A DNA stretch of 64,000 nt from the NCBI RefSeq assembly GCF_001280065.1, contig NZ_LGEA01000069.1, forward strand, positions 115,632 through 179,631, read 5' to 3'. Below the pieces are notes generated by a model. The model made no database searches, was not told the origin of the DNA, and was given only the letters and a program-made list of their open reading frames with translations. The stretch comes from Streptomyces sp. NRRL B-1140 (GTDB lineage: Bacteria; Actinomycetota; Actinomycetes; Streptomycetales; Streptomycetaceae). Positions 1 through 8,570 of the stretch are shown here, in pieces; the stretch's first letter is position 1, and every line of letters begins with the position of its first letter. Both the position numbers and the translations under genes were made by a program.

Positions 1-1
1 C

Positions 2-109
2 CTCTGTGGCCTGACACTCGAACCGGGCGTGACGAAGCCGGTGGAGACGGACCGGCACTGCCCGTCGTGCATGACCTCGTTCGGCCGGCTCCTCGACCAG
101 CGCGGCTGA
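2..109 (+). CDS. C-terminal fragment of a small Cys-containing hypothetical protein
   Basis: Only the last 35 codons lie in the window; the frame is open from base 2 and stops at TGA 107-109. The fragment holds a Cys near its start and a CPSC pair about 19 residues later, a spacing that could bind zinc as a small ribbon. It ends convergently 21 bases before the stop of the enolase-superfamily gene. I do not recognise a family. High third-position GC supports it being coding. Confidence 0.45.
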   Translation, partial: LCGLTLEPGVTKPVETDRHCPSCMTSFGRLLDQRG

Positions 110-130
110 GTCGTGACCGCGTAGACCCCG

Positions 131-1240
131 TCAGCCCACCCGGTACCGCTCCGCGCGCCCCGGGTTCAGGGCCAGGCCCAGGCCGGGCTCCGCGCCGCTG
201 CCGGGGCTGATGCTGCCGCCGCGGGGGTCGAGGACGCCGTCGAACAGGATGCGTTCGATGCGGACGTGGTCATGGAACCACTCCAGGTGGCGCAGATTGG
301 GCACCGCCGCGGCGGCATGGGCGTGGGCGTGAGGAGCACAGTGCCCGGAGATCTCCAGGCCGCGGCCCTGGGCGAGAGCCGCGGCGCGCATCCAGACCGT
401 GATGCCGCCGCACCGGGTGATGTCCGCCTGCAGACAGTCCACGGCGCCGGCGGCCAGCATGTGCTCGAAATAGGGCAGGGTGTAGCCGTACTCGCCGGCG
501 GCCACGTCGATGGTGACGTGGTCGCGGATGCCGGCGAGGGTGTCCAGGTGGTCGGAGGAGACGGGTTCCTCGAACCAGGTCACGCCGTGGTCCGCCAGCG
601 CGCCGGCGACCCGGACGGCCTGTTTGGAGCCGTAGGCGCCATTGGCGTCCACGTACAAGGCGGTGGCGTCGCCGATGCTCGCGCGGGCCTCGGCGACCCG
701 TCTCAGATCGCGTTCCTCCCGCCGTCCCCACGACTCACCGATCTTGATCTTGACGCGCGGAATGCCCTCCTCGGCGGCCCAGCCGCGCAGTTGGCGGTCC
801 TGTCGCCCGGCGTCGTACGTCGTGAAGCCGCCGCTTCCGTAGACCGGCACGTCCGCTCGGGCGGCGCCGAGCAGGTCGACGAGGGGCAGGTCCAGCAGGC
901 GGGCCTTGCAGTCCCACAGCGCGATGTCCACGGCGGCGATCGCCTGCGCGGCGATGCCGGGCAGGCCCGCATTGCGCACGGCACGGTGCATGGCCTCGTT
1001 CAGGCGCGGAACGTCGAGAACGGGGCAGCCGACGACGATGTCGGCGAGCAGGTCGGCGACGACCCGTGCCGCAGCCGCCGGAGCGTAGGTCCAGCCTGTT
1101 CCGGTGACCCGGCCGCTCCGCACGGTCGCGACGACGAGGGTGGTGCTGTCCCAGCTCAGGGTGCCGTCCGCCTCGGGGGCGTCGGTGGGCACCGTGTAGA
1201 CGGCGGTGTCCAGCCGTTCCACCACCGCCGCGTCCGTCAC
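131..1240 (-). CDS. Mandelate racemase/muconate-lactonizing enzyme family protein (enolase superfamily)
   Basis: A 369-residue enzyme of the enolase superfamily, which abstracts a proton alpha to a carboxylate with Mg2+ help. Visible are the KxK acid/base motif (K164, K166 in RVKIKIG), metal ligands D198 (YVDANG), E224 (WFEEP) and E250 (AAGEYG), then D273 and H300 (SGHCAPH) on the opposite face. This layout fits the MLE/MR subgroups; the substrate cannot be read, though a sugar-acid dehydratase or racemase role is reasonable. The GTG start (1240-1238) overlaps the stop of the upstream TPP-enzyme gene in a GTGA tetranucleotide, so the two are translationally coupled. The frame stays open further upstream, but only inside the TPP gene. 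Confidence 0.88.
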   Translation of the reverse strand: MTDAAVVERLDTAVYTVPTDAPEADGTLSWDSTTLVVATVRSGRVTGTGWTYAPAAAARVVADLLADIVVGCPVLDVPRLNEAMHRAVRNAGLPGIAAQAIAAVDIALWDCKARLLDLPLVDLLGAARADVPVYGSGGFTTYDAGRQDRQLRGWAAEEGIPRVKIKIGESWGRREERDLRRVAEARASIGDATALYVDANGAYGSKQAVRVAGALADHGVTWFEEPVSSDHLDTLAGIRDHVTIDVAAGEYGYTLPYFEHMLAAGAVDCLQADITRCGGITVWMRAAALAQGRGLEISGHCAPHAHAHAAAAVPNLRHLEWFHDHVRIERILFDGVLDPRGGSISPGSGAEPGLGLALNPGRAERYRVG

Positions 1241-3060
1241 CGCTCCTCTCCCGCACCGGGCCGGTCCTCGCGGTGCCGGCTGCCGGGCAGCATCTCCTGG
1301 ACCTTGGCCTTGAAGCCCTGGCGGACCATCGCCGTGCGGTCGCTGTCGCCCTTGAGCACGGACGCCGCCGCGGCCTCGATCTGGTCGAGGGACGCATGCG
1401 GCGGGATGGGCGGCACGGCAGGGTCGGTGCGGAAGTCCAGGACGAAGGGCCGGTCGGACGCCAGCGCCGCCTCCCACGCGCTCTGCACGTCCTGCGGCTT
1501 CTCCACGCGCATCCCGTTCAGCCCGACCGAGCGGGCGAAGTCCGCGTAGGCGACGTCGGGCAGGGACTGCGAGGGAAGGAACTGCGGGGCGCCCGACATG
1601 GCGCGCATCTCCCAGGTGACCTGGTTGAGGTCCTGGTTGTTGAACACCGCCACCACCAGGCGCGGGTCCTCCCACTGCTGCCAGTACTTGGCGATCGTGA
1701 TCAGCTCGGCGAGTCCGTTCATCTGCATCGCCCCGTCACCCACGAGCGCGATGGCGGGGCGGTCGCCGTGCGCGAACTTCGCTCCGATCACGTAGGGGAC
1801 GCCGGGGCCCATGGTGGCGAGCGTGCCGGACAGCGAGCCGCGCATGTCTCCGCGCAGCTTCAGGTGGCGTGCGTACCAGTTGGCGGCCGAGCCGGAGTCG
1901 GCGGCGAGGATGACGTTCTCGGGCAGCAAGCCGTTCAGGGTGTGGGCCACGTACTCGGGGTTGATCGGGTCGGCGTCCACCGCGGCGCGCCGTTCCATGA
2001 CCTCCCACCAGCGGGCGGTGTTCTTCTCGATCTTCTTGCGCCAGCCGTCGTTCGCGGCCGGCCTCAGGTGCGGCAGCAGCCGCTGCAGGGTCGCGCGGGC
2101 GTCACCGACGAGGTTGACCTCGAACGGATAGCGCAGACCGACCATGTGCGGGTCGATGTCGATCTGGACGGCCCGCGCCTGACCGAACTCGGGCATGAAC
2201 TGCGTGTAGGGGAAGCTGGATCCGATGACCAGCAGGGTGTCGCAGTCCTGCATCAGCTCGTACGACGGGCGCGTGCCGAGGAGGCCGATCGCGCCGGTGA
2301 CGTAGGGGAGGTCGTCGTCGAGCGCGTCCTTGCCGAGGAGCGCCTTGGCCACGCCGGCACCGAGCCGGTCGGCGACCTCCATGACCTCCTCGCGGGCCCC
2401 GCGAGCGCCCTGGCCGATGAGCAGGGCGACCTTCTCGCCCGCGTTGAGCACCTCGGCGGCACGCTCGATGTCGGTTTCGGCGGGCACGGGGGCGTAGTGG
2501 GACATGCCCAGACTGGAGGGGACCATCTTGAAGGCGTGCCCGGGAGCGGAGTAGTCAAGTTCCTGCACGTCGGCCGGGATGATGACGGCCGTCACCGAGC
2601 GGCGCGCCATGGCGGTGCGCATGGCCCGGTCGAGCACGTTGGGCAGCTGCTCGGGGACGGTGACCATCTCGCAGAAGTCGGAGGCGACGTCCTTGTAGAG
2701 GCTCAGCAGGTCGACCTCCTGCTGGTAGGAGCCGCCCATCGCGCTGCGGTTGGTCTGCCCCACGATCGCGACGACGGGCACGTGGTCGAGCTTGGCGTCG
2801 TACAGGCCGTTGAGGAGGTGGATGGCGCCGGGCCCGGAGGTGGCGGCGCACACCCCGACCCGGCCGGAGAACTTCGCGTAGCCGACGGCCTCGAAGGCGG
2901 CCATCTCCTCGTGCCGGGCCTGGATGAACTCGGGCTTGTTGTCGGCCCGTCCCCAGGCGGCGAGCAGTCCGTTGATGCCGTCTCCGGGGTAGGCGAAGAC
3001 GTGCTCGACCTCCCACTCGCGCAGGCGCTGCAGGAGGTGGTCGGAGACCTTCATCGACAT
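1237..3060 (-). CDS. Thiamine-pyrophosphate enzyme, pyruvate oxidase (PoxB)-like
   Basis: A 607-residue TPP enzyme with the three-domain plan of pyruvate oxidase and acetolactate synthase. The N-terminal Pyr domain has the cofactor-activating Glu in ARHEEMAAFEA (about residues 48-58), the central domain has GLLGTRPSYELM and QIDIDPHMVGLRYPFEVNLVGD-type FAD/dinucleotide-fold features, and the C-terminal PP domain carries GDGAMQMN ... VVAVFNN, the Mg-diphosphate motif. Resemblance is closest to quinone-dependent pyruvate dehydrogenase, which decarboxylates pyruvate to acetate; a relative acting on another 2-oxoacid is possible. It lies 27 bases after the FAD oxidase and overlaps the enolase-family gene, as the middle of an operon. 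AAAGG sits 9 bases before the ATG. Confidence 0.9.
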   Translation of the reverse strand: MSMKVSDHLLQRLREWEVEHVFAYPGDGINGLLAAWGRADNKPEFIQARHEEMAAFEAVGYAKFSGRVGVCAATSGPGAIHLLNGLYDAKLDHVPVVAIVGQTNRSAMGGSYQQEVDLLSLYKDVASDFCEMVTVPEQLPNVLDRAMRTAMARRSVTAVIIPADVQELDYSAPGHAFKMVPSSLGMSHYAPVPAETDIERAAEVLNAGEKVALLIGQGARGAREEVMEVADRLGAGVAKALLGKDALDDDLPYVTGAIGLLGTRPSYELMQDCDTLLVIGSSFPYTQFMPEFGQARAVQIDIDPHMVGLRYPFEVNLVGDARATLQRLLPHLRPAANDGWRKKIEKNTARWWEVMERRAAVDADPINPEYVAHTLNGLLPENVILAADSGSAANWYARHLKLRGDMRGSLSGTLATMGPGVPYVIGAKFAHGDRPAIALVGDGAMQMNGLAELITIAKYWQQWEDPRLVVAVFNNQDLNQVTWEMRAMSGAPQFLPSQSLPDVAYADFARSVGLNGMRVEKPQDVQSAWEAALASDRPFVLDFRTDPAVPPIPPHASLDQIEAAAASVLKGDSDRTAMVRQGFKAKVQEMLPGSRHREDRPGAGEER

Positions 3061-3087
3061 GGTGCTGACCTTTCGAGTGGGGGTGTG

Positions 3088-5319
3088 TCAGGTGTCCCGG
3101 GTGCCCGGCTGGGCCCGGCGCAGGCGTCGCGCGGCGCCGCGGCCGGTCAGGACGGCGGCTCCGGCGGTGAGGGCCGCGGCGCCCGCCGTGATCGCCCAGC
3201 GGCTCGCGCGGGACGGCTCGGGCGGCCGCCCCGCCAGGCGTTCCGGATGCTCACCGGGCAGGTTTGTGTCCAGGCCCAGGGCCAGCACCTCGGCGAGGTG
3301 CAGGGCCCGGCGGCCGGTGTCGCTCTGTTCGATCTGGGTGCGGCAGCTGAAGCCGTCCGCGAGAAGCAGGCTGCCGGGGGCGGCCGCGCGCACGGCCGGC
3401 AGGACGCCCTGTTCCGCGACGGCCAGGGAGAGCTCGTGATGACCGCGTTCGAAGCCGAAGTTGCCGGCGAGACCGCAGCAGCCCTCGTCGAGCACGTCGG
3501 CGTCGAGGTGGGCGCGGCGCATCAGTTCCCGGTCGGCGTCGTCCTTCAGGACCGCGTGCTGGTGGCAGTGGGTCTGCACGAGGGCCTGCCGGGCCAGGGC
3601 GGGCGGTTGCCAGCCCTCGGGCGCGTGCCGCACGAGGTGTTCGGCGAACGTACGGAACCGGCCGGCCAGGCGCCGGACATCCTGGTCGTCCGGCAACAGC
3701 TCGGGCGCGTCGGCGCGGAACACGGCGGTGCAGGACGGTTCGAGCCCGATGACCGGGGTGCCGGCCTCGATGTACGGCCGCAGCACGCGGAGTGTGCGGC
3801 GCAGCACCTTCTTGGCGGTGTCCAGTTGCCCGGTGGAGATCCACGTGAGGCCGCAGCACACGGCCTCGGTGGGCACGGCGACGCGGAAGCCCGCGTCCTC
3901 CAGGACCCGAACGGCCGAGATCGCGACCGACGGGTGGAAGTAGGTGCTGAACGTGTCGGGCCACAGGACGACGGTCCGCTCGTCGGCGGGATCCGGTTCG
4001 TCCACGGCACGGGCCCGCCACCACTGCACGAACGACTGCGGCGCGAACACCGGTGCCCGGCGCGCCGCGTCCACGCCCGCCAGCCACTTGCCGGCGCGGG
4101 CCAGACCAGGGGCGTGCAGCGCGCTGTTGACCAGTGACGGGGCCAGACGGGACAGCAGGGCCCATACCGGCAGCCAGCCCATCGAGTAGTGCGCGGCGGG
4201 ACGCGGGCGGCCGTCGTAGTGGTGGGCCAGGAACTCGGCCTTGTAGGTCGCCATGTCGACGCCCGTCGGACAGTCCGACTTGCAGCCCTTGCACGCCAGG
4301 CACAGATCGAGAGCGTCGCGTACTTCGGCGTGCTCCTCGCGCATGAGCTGCGCCATCCTGCCGTCGAGGGCCTCCAGCTGGCCGGGAGAACAGTGCCGCA
4401 GCAGCTCGGGGACGTCGTCGGCGGCGGCGCAGATGTCGTCGTAGCCGAGGACCAGCAGTGACTGGTGGGGCGGCACCGGCACCAGGTCGAGTTCGGCGCG
4501 CAGCACCGTCACCAGGGTGCCCTCGCTGCCGACCAGGGCCTTGGCCAGGTCGAAGCCGTGCTCCGGCAGCAGGGAGTCGAGGTTGTAGCCGGAGACCCGG
4601 CGCGGGATGTGGGGGTACCCGGTGCGGATGTCCGCCAGGTACGCGGCGACGATGCGCTCCAGACCGAGGTAAATCTCGGCCCGGCGGCCGCCCTCGGCGG
4701 CGATCCGTGCCCGTTCGGCCTCGGACGTCGGCCCCACCCACATGCGGGTGCCGTCGTACGTGAGGATCTCCAGGCGGCGCACGTTGTCCACGGTCTTGCC
4801 GTACGCCTGCGCCGACGCTCCGCACGAGTTGTTGCCGATCATGCCGCCCAGCGCGCAGTGGCTGTGCGTGGACGGCTTCGGCCCGAACTGCAGCCGGTGC
4901 CCGGACAGCCGCCGGTTGAGTTCGTCCAGGACGATCCCGGGCTCCACCACGCAGGTGCGCGCGCCGGGGTCCACCGAGACCAGCGCGTGGCAGTACTTGG
5001 TCCAGTCGATGATCACGGCGGTGTTGGTCGCCTGTCCTGCCAGGCTTGTCCCGCCGCCCCGGGAGAGCACCGGGGCCTTGAACCGTGCGCACACCTCCAC
5101 CGCCCGCGCTCCGGCGTCCAGGCTGCGGGGAACGACCACGCCGAGCGGCACCTGACGGTAGTTGGAACCGTCCGTGGCGTAGGCGCCCCTGCTGCCCGCG
5201 TCGAAGCGGACCTCACCGTCGACCGCGTCGCGCAGCGCGGCTTCCAGCGCCGCCACGTCGACCCTCTCGTGCGCTCCGCCGGCCGGGCCGCGGGTGCCGT
5301 GTCGCGATGTACGAGTCAT
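3088..5319 (-). CDS. FAD-linked oxidase / Fe-S oxidoreductase (YdiJ/D-lactate dehydrogenase type), internally deleted
   Basis: A 743-residue protein whose two ends match the large FAD-plus-Fe-S D-lactate/2-hydroxyacid dehydrogenases. Residues 50-285 form the PCMH-type FAD domain (GGGTSLAGQ at 88-96, GNNSCG at 162-167, VGSEGTL near 263). At about residue 331 it jumps from MREEH straight to EVRDALDLCLACKGCKSDC, a ferredoxin-like cluster motif, then a CCG-type domain follows. Family members have about 230 more residues here, including the rest of the FAD-oxidase C domain and a first Fe-S motif, so the gene seems to carry an in-frame deletion near base 4325. The ATG at 5319 follows AAAGGAA. First gene of an operon facing marR. 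A C-terminal hydrophobic stretch may touch the membrane. Confidence 0.85.
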   Translation of the reverse strand: MTRTSRHGTRGPAGGAHERVDVAALEAALRDAVDGEVRFDAGSRGAYATDGSNYRQVPLGVVVPRSLDAGARAVEVCARFKAPVLSRGGGTSLAGQATNTAVIIDWTKYCHALVSVDPGARTCVVEPGIVLDELNRRLSGHRLQFGPKPSTHSHCALGGMIGNNSCGASAQAYGKTVDNVRRLEILTYDGTRMWVGPTSEAERARIAAEGGRRAEIYLGLERIVAAYLADIRTGYPHIPRRVSGYNLDSLLPEHGFDLAKALVGSEGTLVTVLRAELDLVPVPPHQSLLVLGYDDICAAADDVPELLRHCSPGQLEALDGRMAQLMREEHAEVRDALDLCLACKGCKSDCPTGVDMATYKAEFLAHHYDGRPRPAAHYSMGWLPVWALLSRLAPSLVNSALHAPGLARAGKWLAGVDAARRAPVFAPQSFVQWWRARAVDEPDPADERTVVLWPDTFSTYFHPSVAISAVRVLEDAGFRVAVPTEAVCCGLTWISTGQLDTAKKVLRRTLRVLRPYIEAGTPVIGLEPSCTAVFRADAPELLPDDQDVRRLAGRFRTFAEHLVRHAPEGWQPPALARQALVQTHCHQHAVLKDDADRELMRRAHLDADVLDEGCCGLAGNFGFERGHHELSLAVAEQGVLPAVRAAAPGSLLLADGFSCRTQIEQSDTGRRALHLAEVLALGLDTNLPGEHPERLAGRPPEPSRASRWAITAGAAALTAGAAVLTGRGAARRLRRAQPGTRDT

Positions 5320-5441
5320 CGGGAAAACCGTTCCTTTGGCGTGCCCCGCGTGCGTGCGGGATCCTGTGCTGGAGGTCTCCTCCGCCACAGCGCCGGGCCG
5401 CTCCGGGCAGCCGAGAGCCTCCGGCCTCCGCGTACCCACCC

Positions 5442-5522
5442 TTGCACTCTGCAATGGTGATTTCCGGAAGACTTTTCAGCCGGATCCCCCGGGTCTCACC
5501 CCCTTACCATTGCGTTCTGCAA
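5442..5522. promoter_or_regulatory. Paired MarR-type operators in the divergent promoter
   Basis: Two palindromes of form TTGCA-N3-TGCAA: a perfect one at 5442-5454 (TTGCACTCTGCAA) and a one-mismatch copy at 5510-5522 (TTGCGTTCTGCAA), centres 68 bp apart. Their flanks (CCC on one side, TGG on the other) are mirror images, so the pair also forms a long inverted repeat. They sit between the FAD oxidase start at 5319 and the MarR start at 5580. MarR proteins commonly bind such palindromes and repress both divergent units; the assignment is inferred. Confidence 0.7.
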
Positions 5523-5579
5523 GGGTTCGCCGCCGAGGACGGCGGCAAGATCGCCGGCCGGAGAGGGGGAACGGAGACC

Positions 5580-6119
5580 ATGACGCGCTCCCACGGAGAT
5601 CCCGACCAGGAGGCCGAGGAGGTCACGCTCGCCGTCATGGCGGCGTCGCGGCTGCTCGTCGCCATCTCCGCGCGGGCCCTGGCGTCCACCGGCAGCACGC
5701 TGACCCTGCCCCAGCTGCGCGCGCTCGTCGTGCTGCGGACGTGCGGGCCCGTCAAGCTCGCCGCCCTGGCATCGACCCTGGGTGTCAACCCCTCGACCGC
5801 TCTGAGGATGGCCGTCCGGCTCGGGGACGGCGGCCTCGTCGACCGCCGGACCAACCCCGCCAACCGGCGGGAGGTGATCCTGCGCCTCACCCCGACGGGA
5901 CAGGACGTGGTGGAGCGCGTCCTCGCGCACCGGCGCACCGAGATCCGCGCGCTCGTGGAACGGCTGCCCGCCGAGGCACGTGCCGGGCTCGTTCCCGCAT
6001 TGAAGGCCCTCACCGGGGCAGCCGACGAGTTGGCCGTGGACCCGGTCGACGAGGTGCGTCGCGACGCAGGCCTCATCGACGACCCACTCGACCCCACCCC
6101 GCCCGACGCTTCCCGGTGA
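5580..6119 (+). CDS. MarR family transcriptional regulator
   Basis: A 179-residue winged-helix regulator. The DNA-binding part runs from about residue 35 to 125: helices around LTLPQLRALVVLRTCGPVKL, the recognition helix in VNPSTALRMAVRLGDGG, and the wing hairpin with DRRTNPANRREVIL, which is typical of MarR proteins. The C-terminal tail is longer than in minimal members. It starts at ATG 5580 with GGAG a few bases upstream, and faces the FAD oxidase-TPP enzyme-enolase operon across two TTGCA-N3-TGCAA palindromes, so it probably represses that operon and itself, with a carboxylic-acid metabolite as likely inducer (inference). Confidence 0.9.
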   Translation: MTRSHGDPDQEAEEVTLAVMAASRLLVAISARALASTGSTLTLPQLRALVVLRTCGPVKLAALASTLGVNPSTALRMAVRLGDGGLVDRRTNPANRREVILRLTPTGQDVVERVLAHRRTEIRALVERLPAEARAGLVPALKALTGAADELAVDPVDEVRRDAGLIDDPLDPTPPDASR

Positions 6120-6320
6120 GGACATCGCGGGCCGCAGGGCGGCGCGGGCCGGACGCAGGGAGCCCAATCTCGTGCCGCCCCGGGCCGATCGAGCCCGCCG
6201 TGCAGCTGCCGCGGTTCACCGCCCCGGTCTTCCCGTCACCGGCTCGCTCGGGGAGTCCTGGCCGGACGGGCTTTTCGTCATGTGAAGTGCCTCGGGGCGG
6301 GCATGCGCGATCATGACGGG

Positions 6321-7028
6321 ATGAACACTCGTTTCGTCGGCATCGCCGAGCTGGCCGTGAACGAAGTCCCGTCCGTGGCGGTCGTCGTCGACGTCATGCG
6401 CGCTTTCACGGTGGCCGCTTGGGTCTTCGGCCAGGGGGCTGAGCGGATCGTGCTCGCCGAGTCGCTGGACGAGGCCCGGGAGCTCAAGGCGCGGCACCCG
6501 GACTGGGTCGCACTCAAGGACGGTCCGCCGGCTCCGGGGTTCGACACCGTCAACTCGCCCGGTCTGCTGCGGTCTCTCGACCTCGGCGGACGCACCGTCG
6601 TGCAGAAGACCACGGCCGGGACGGTCGGCGCCCTCGCCGTCAAGGAGGCGTCGCTGGTGCTGTGCGCCGGGTTCGTGGTGGCCGGGGCGACGGCACGGCT
6701 CCTGCGGACCCGCGGCCTCGACCGTGTCACGTTCGTGGTCACGGGCGAGGACGGCCAGGCCGACGAGGATCTGGCGTGCGCGCAGTACATCGCCCGCAGG
6801 GCCGTGGGCGAAGAGACGGATGCGGCCGGCTTCCTCCGCCGCGCCGGGCGTTCGCGGGCCGCCGCGGAGCTGGCGCAGGGGGTGCGCAAAGGAGTCCATC
6901 CTGATGACGTCGCGCTCTGTCTCGAGCTCGACCGTTTCCCCTTTGCCATGGTGGCGGCCTTGGAGGACTCACTCATGATCCTCCGCCCCTATCCCGTGCC
7001 TTCGCCGGCCGACGGGTTCTCACTCTGA
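6321..7028 (+). CDS. comB: 2-phosphosulfolactate phosphatase family protein (ComB-like)
   Basis: A 235-residue protein with the ComB fold. Recognisable blocks are [20 protein letters not shown] near the start, [29 protein letters not shown] and [16 protein letters not shown], which together mark the Mg2+-dependent 2-phosphosulfolactate phosphatase family. In methanogens ComB serves coenzyme M synthesis; in actinobacteria, which lack that pathway, the substrate is unknown, so the name states the family only. An upstream ATG at 6303 is possible, but homologous proteins begin at MNTRF. A perfect stem-loop follows 55 bases after the stop. Confidence 0.82.
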   Translation: MNTRFVGIAELAVNEVPSVAVVVDVMRAFTVAAWVFGQGAERIVLAESLDEARELKARHPDWVALKDGPPAPGFDTVNSPGLLRSLDLGGRTVVQKTTAGTVGALAVKEASLVLCAGFVVAGATARLLRTRGLDRVTFVVTGEDGQADEDLACAQYIARRAVGEETDAAGFLRRAGRSRAAAELAQGVRKGVHPDDVALCLELDRFPFAMVAALEDSLMILRPYPVPSPADGFSL

Positions 7029-7082
7029 CCGCTCCCCCGGCCGGTCGAGCGGATCGGCAGCGTTCCCGGCGCGCCTCTGCCG

Positions 7083-7118
7083 GACGTTGCCCGCCGGGCC
7101 GGGCCGACGGGCAACGTC
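7083..7118. terminator. Bidirectional stem-loop terminator
   Basis: Perfect 11-bp inverted repeat (arms 7083-7093 and 7108-7118, GACGTTGCCCG and its complement) between the converging comB-like gene and the membrane-protein gene; it can end both transcripts. Confidence 0.75.
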
Positions 7119-7129
7119 CCCTCGTCCGG

Positions 7130-7645
7130 TCAGTGTCCGGCGGCTGCCTTCACCAGGGCGACGGCTACCCCGATCGCCGCGTCCAGCAGCCCCGCCACCA
7201 CCGCTGTCACCGTGCCGCCGCCCATGCGCAGCCCGCCCAGACAGCCCCACAGGAAGAGCGACACGACGCCCACCCCCGCCGCTGCCAGCAACGCGGCGTG
7301 CACGCTGAGGACGTCCAGCGCGGCCAGCGCGATCAGAACGGCAGGTCCCGCGGCGCACGACAGCAGCGGGCTGCTGACGTACAGCATGCGACGCAGCTCA
7401 TGGCCCGTGGCGAGGCGGCGGTGGACGGTGCGGTGCGCCTGCTGGTCGGCGACGAGCGCGGCGAGCCACAGGCCCAGCGCGGTCGTCAGCACAGTGGCGA
7501 CGGCACCGAGGGAGCCCACCTCACCGAAGGACAGGCCGACCACCACGGCGATCATCGTGATGGTCGCGTAGATCCGCTCCTTCAGCCGGTCGGCCAGTAG
7601 ACCGGCCTCCACCCCGGGCGGCCCCTCCGCTCGACGGTCGTCCAC
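7130..7645 (-). CDS. Small integral membrane protein, function unknown
   Basis: A 171-residue protein with an N-terminal charged segment (DRLKERIY) and about four hydrophobic helices: roughly 27-45, 47-67, 88-112 and 115-137, with a further hydrophobic stretch rich in Gly and Ala near 145-168. Between helices 2 and 3 lies a basic, His-containing loop ([19 protein letters not shown]) predicted cytoplasmic. No catalytic motif is visible. It resembles VIT1/CCC1-like or other small Streptomyces membrane proteins only in general character. It ends 12 bases from a shared terminator. About 280 bases without a gene lie upstream and hold its promoter. Confidence 0.72.
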   Translation of the reverse strand: MDDRRAEGPPGVEAGLLADRLKERIYATITMIAVVVGLSFGEVGSLGAVATVLTTALGLWLAALVADQQAHRTVHRRLATGHELRRMLYVSSPLLSCAAGPAVLIALAALDVLSVHAALLAAAGVGVVSLFLWGCLGGLRMGGGTVTAVVAGLLDAAIGVAVALVKAAAGH

Positions 7646-7881
7646 CGCTGATGCACCTCACCTGTGGTCCACGCAGGCAGCCGTTACGCGCGTGCGCCGG
7701 TCATCACATCAGCATGCCCCCCGAGGGTGCGGGCCGGCTGCTTCCACGCCGGACGTGAAGGGGGCGTTGCCCCGACCGCTCCCGGTGGAACCGCACTTGG
7801 GGAGGCATCCGGCTCCCCTGGCACCGGACTGCGGCGGGGGAGCCGTCGGCGCGCCACCGCCGCCGTTCGGCGGCAAGCCGT

Positions 7882-7898
7882 CCCCGCGGTGTGCGGGG
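7882..7898. terminator. Candidate terminator of the snapalysin gene
   Basis: Six-bp GC stem (CCCCGC / GCGGGG, 5-base loop) 28 bases past the stop of the minus-strand snapalysin gene. Short but well placed. Confidence 0.45.
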
Positions 7899-7925
7899 CC
7901 TTCTCATCCCGGGGCGTCGCCCGCC

Positions 7926-8489
7926 TCAGTCCACGATCACCCTGGTACCCGCCGCCTGGGCCAGCCCGGCCGGTGCGCCGCCGAAGTTGCCCTCGACCTC
8001 CGCCTTCTCCGCCGCGTTCGGGTACGGGTTCGTGCAGGACGTGCCCGCGGTGGAGCCGGACATCAGGCTCGAGCACGGTCCGGGCTTGCGATCCGGCAGG
8101 CCCAGGATGTGCCCGAGTTCGTGCGCGGAGATGCGGATCGTGTCGTACCCCTGGTCGACGGCCTGGCGCCCGATGTACACGGTGCCGTTGCCGAGAGTGG
8201 TGGGCAGCGCACGCGGCCAGCCGTTGTCCGCGAGGACCCGTATGTTGGCGCGTTGCCCGGCTGCGGCGGGCCGCAGCTCTACGGCGTCGACGCTCTCGTT
8301 CCAGATCGCCGCGCCCCGGTTGACCGCACTCCTGAACTCCGCGGCGCCACTCGCGTCGTAGGTCACGACACGGGCGGCCGGAGGCCCGTCGGCCGTTGCG
8401 GGCGCGGCGGCCGCGGCCTGACCGCCCGTCAGGGACACGGACACCAGACAGGCGGCGGCGAGACCGCCGGTCAGCATACGGACGTGCAT
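7926..8489 (-). CDS. snpA: Snapalysin family extracellular zinc metalloprotease (M7)
   Basis: A 187-residue secreted small neutral protease. Residues 1-29 form a Sec signal peptide (basic start, hydrophobic core, AAAAA region); the mature part begins near [10 protein letters not shown]. The zinc site reads [14 protein letters not shown]123 and H127 are ligands, E124 the catalytic base and D133 the third ligand that defines the M7/metzincin-like HExxHxxGxxD motif. C139 and the Cys in GTSC likely form a disulfide. Length is normal for the family. Many snpA genes have a divergent LysR activator; none lies beside this copy, whose upstream neighbour is a LysE exporter on the same strand 81 bases away. 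Confidence 0.92.
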   Translation of the reverse strand: MHVRMLTGGLAAACLVSVSLTGGQAAAAAPATADGPPAARVVTYDASGAAEFRSAVNRGAAIWNESVDAVELRPAAAGQRANIRVLADNGWPRALPTTLGNGTVYIGRQAVDQGYDTIRISAHELGHILGLPDRKPGPCSSLMSGSTAGTSCTNPYPNAAEKAEVEGNFGGAPAGLAQAAGTRVIVD

Positions 8490-8570
8490 GATCGACCTCC
8501 TTGTGGGGGAAGGGCAGTCGTGCTCATGACATTCCCTAGCCCATTGCCCAGCCGCGTCACCCCTGAACCC

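Noticed and set aside
1241..1675. 145-codon upstream extension of the enolase-family gene
   Set aside because: Lies wholly inside the TPP-enzyme gene and lacks family resemblance; the GTG at 1240 with GTGA overlap is the natural start.
1273..4137. 954-codon open frame on the plus strand opposite the TPP enzyme and FAD oxidase
   Set aside because: Antisense shadow caused by GC-rich codons; no ribosome site, no family resemblance, and the minus-strand genes have clear motifs.
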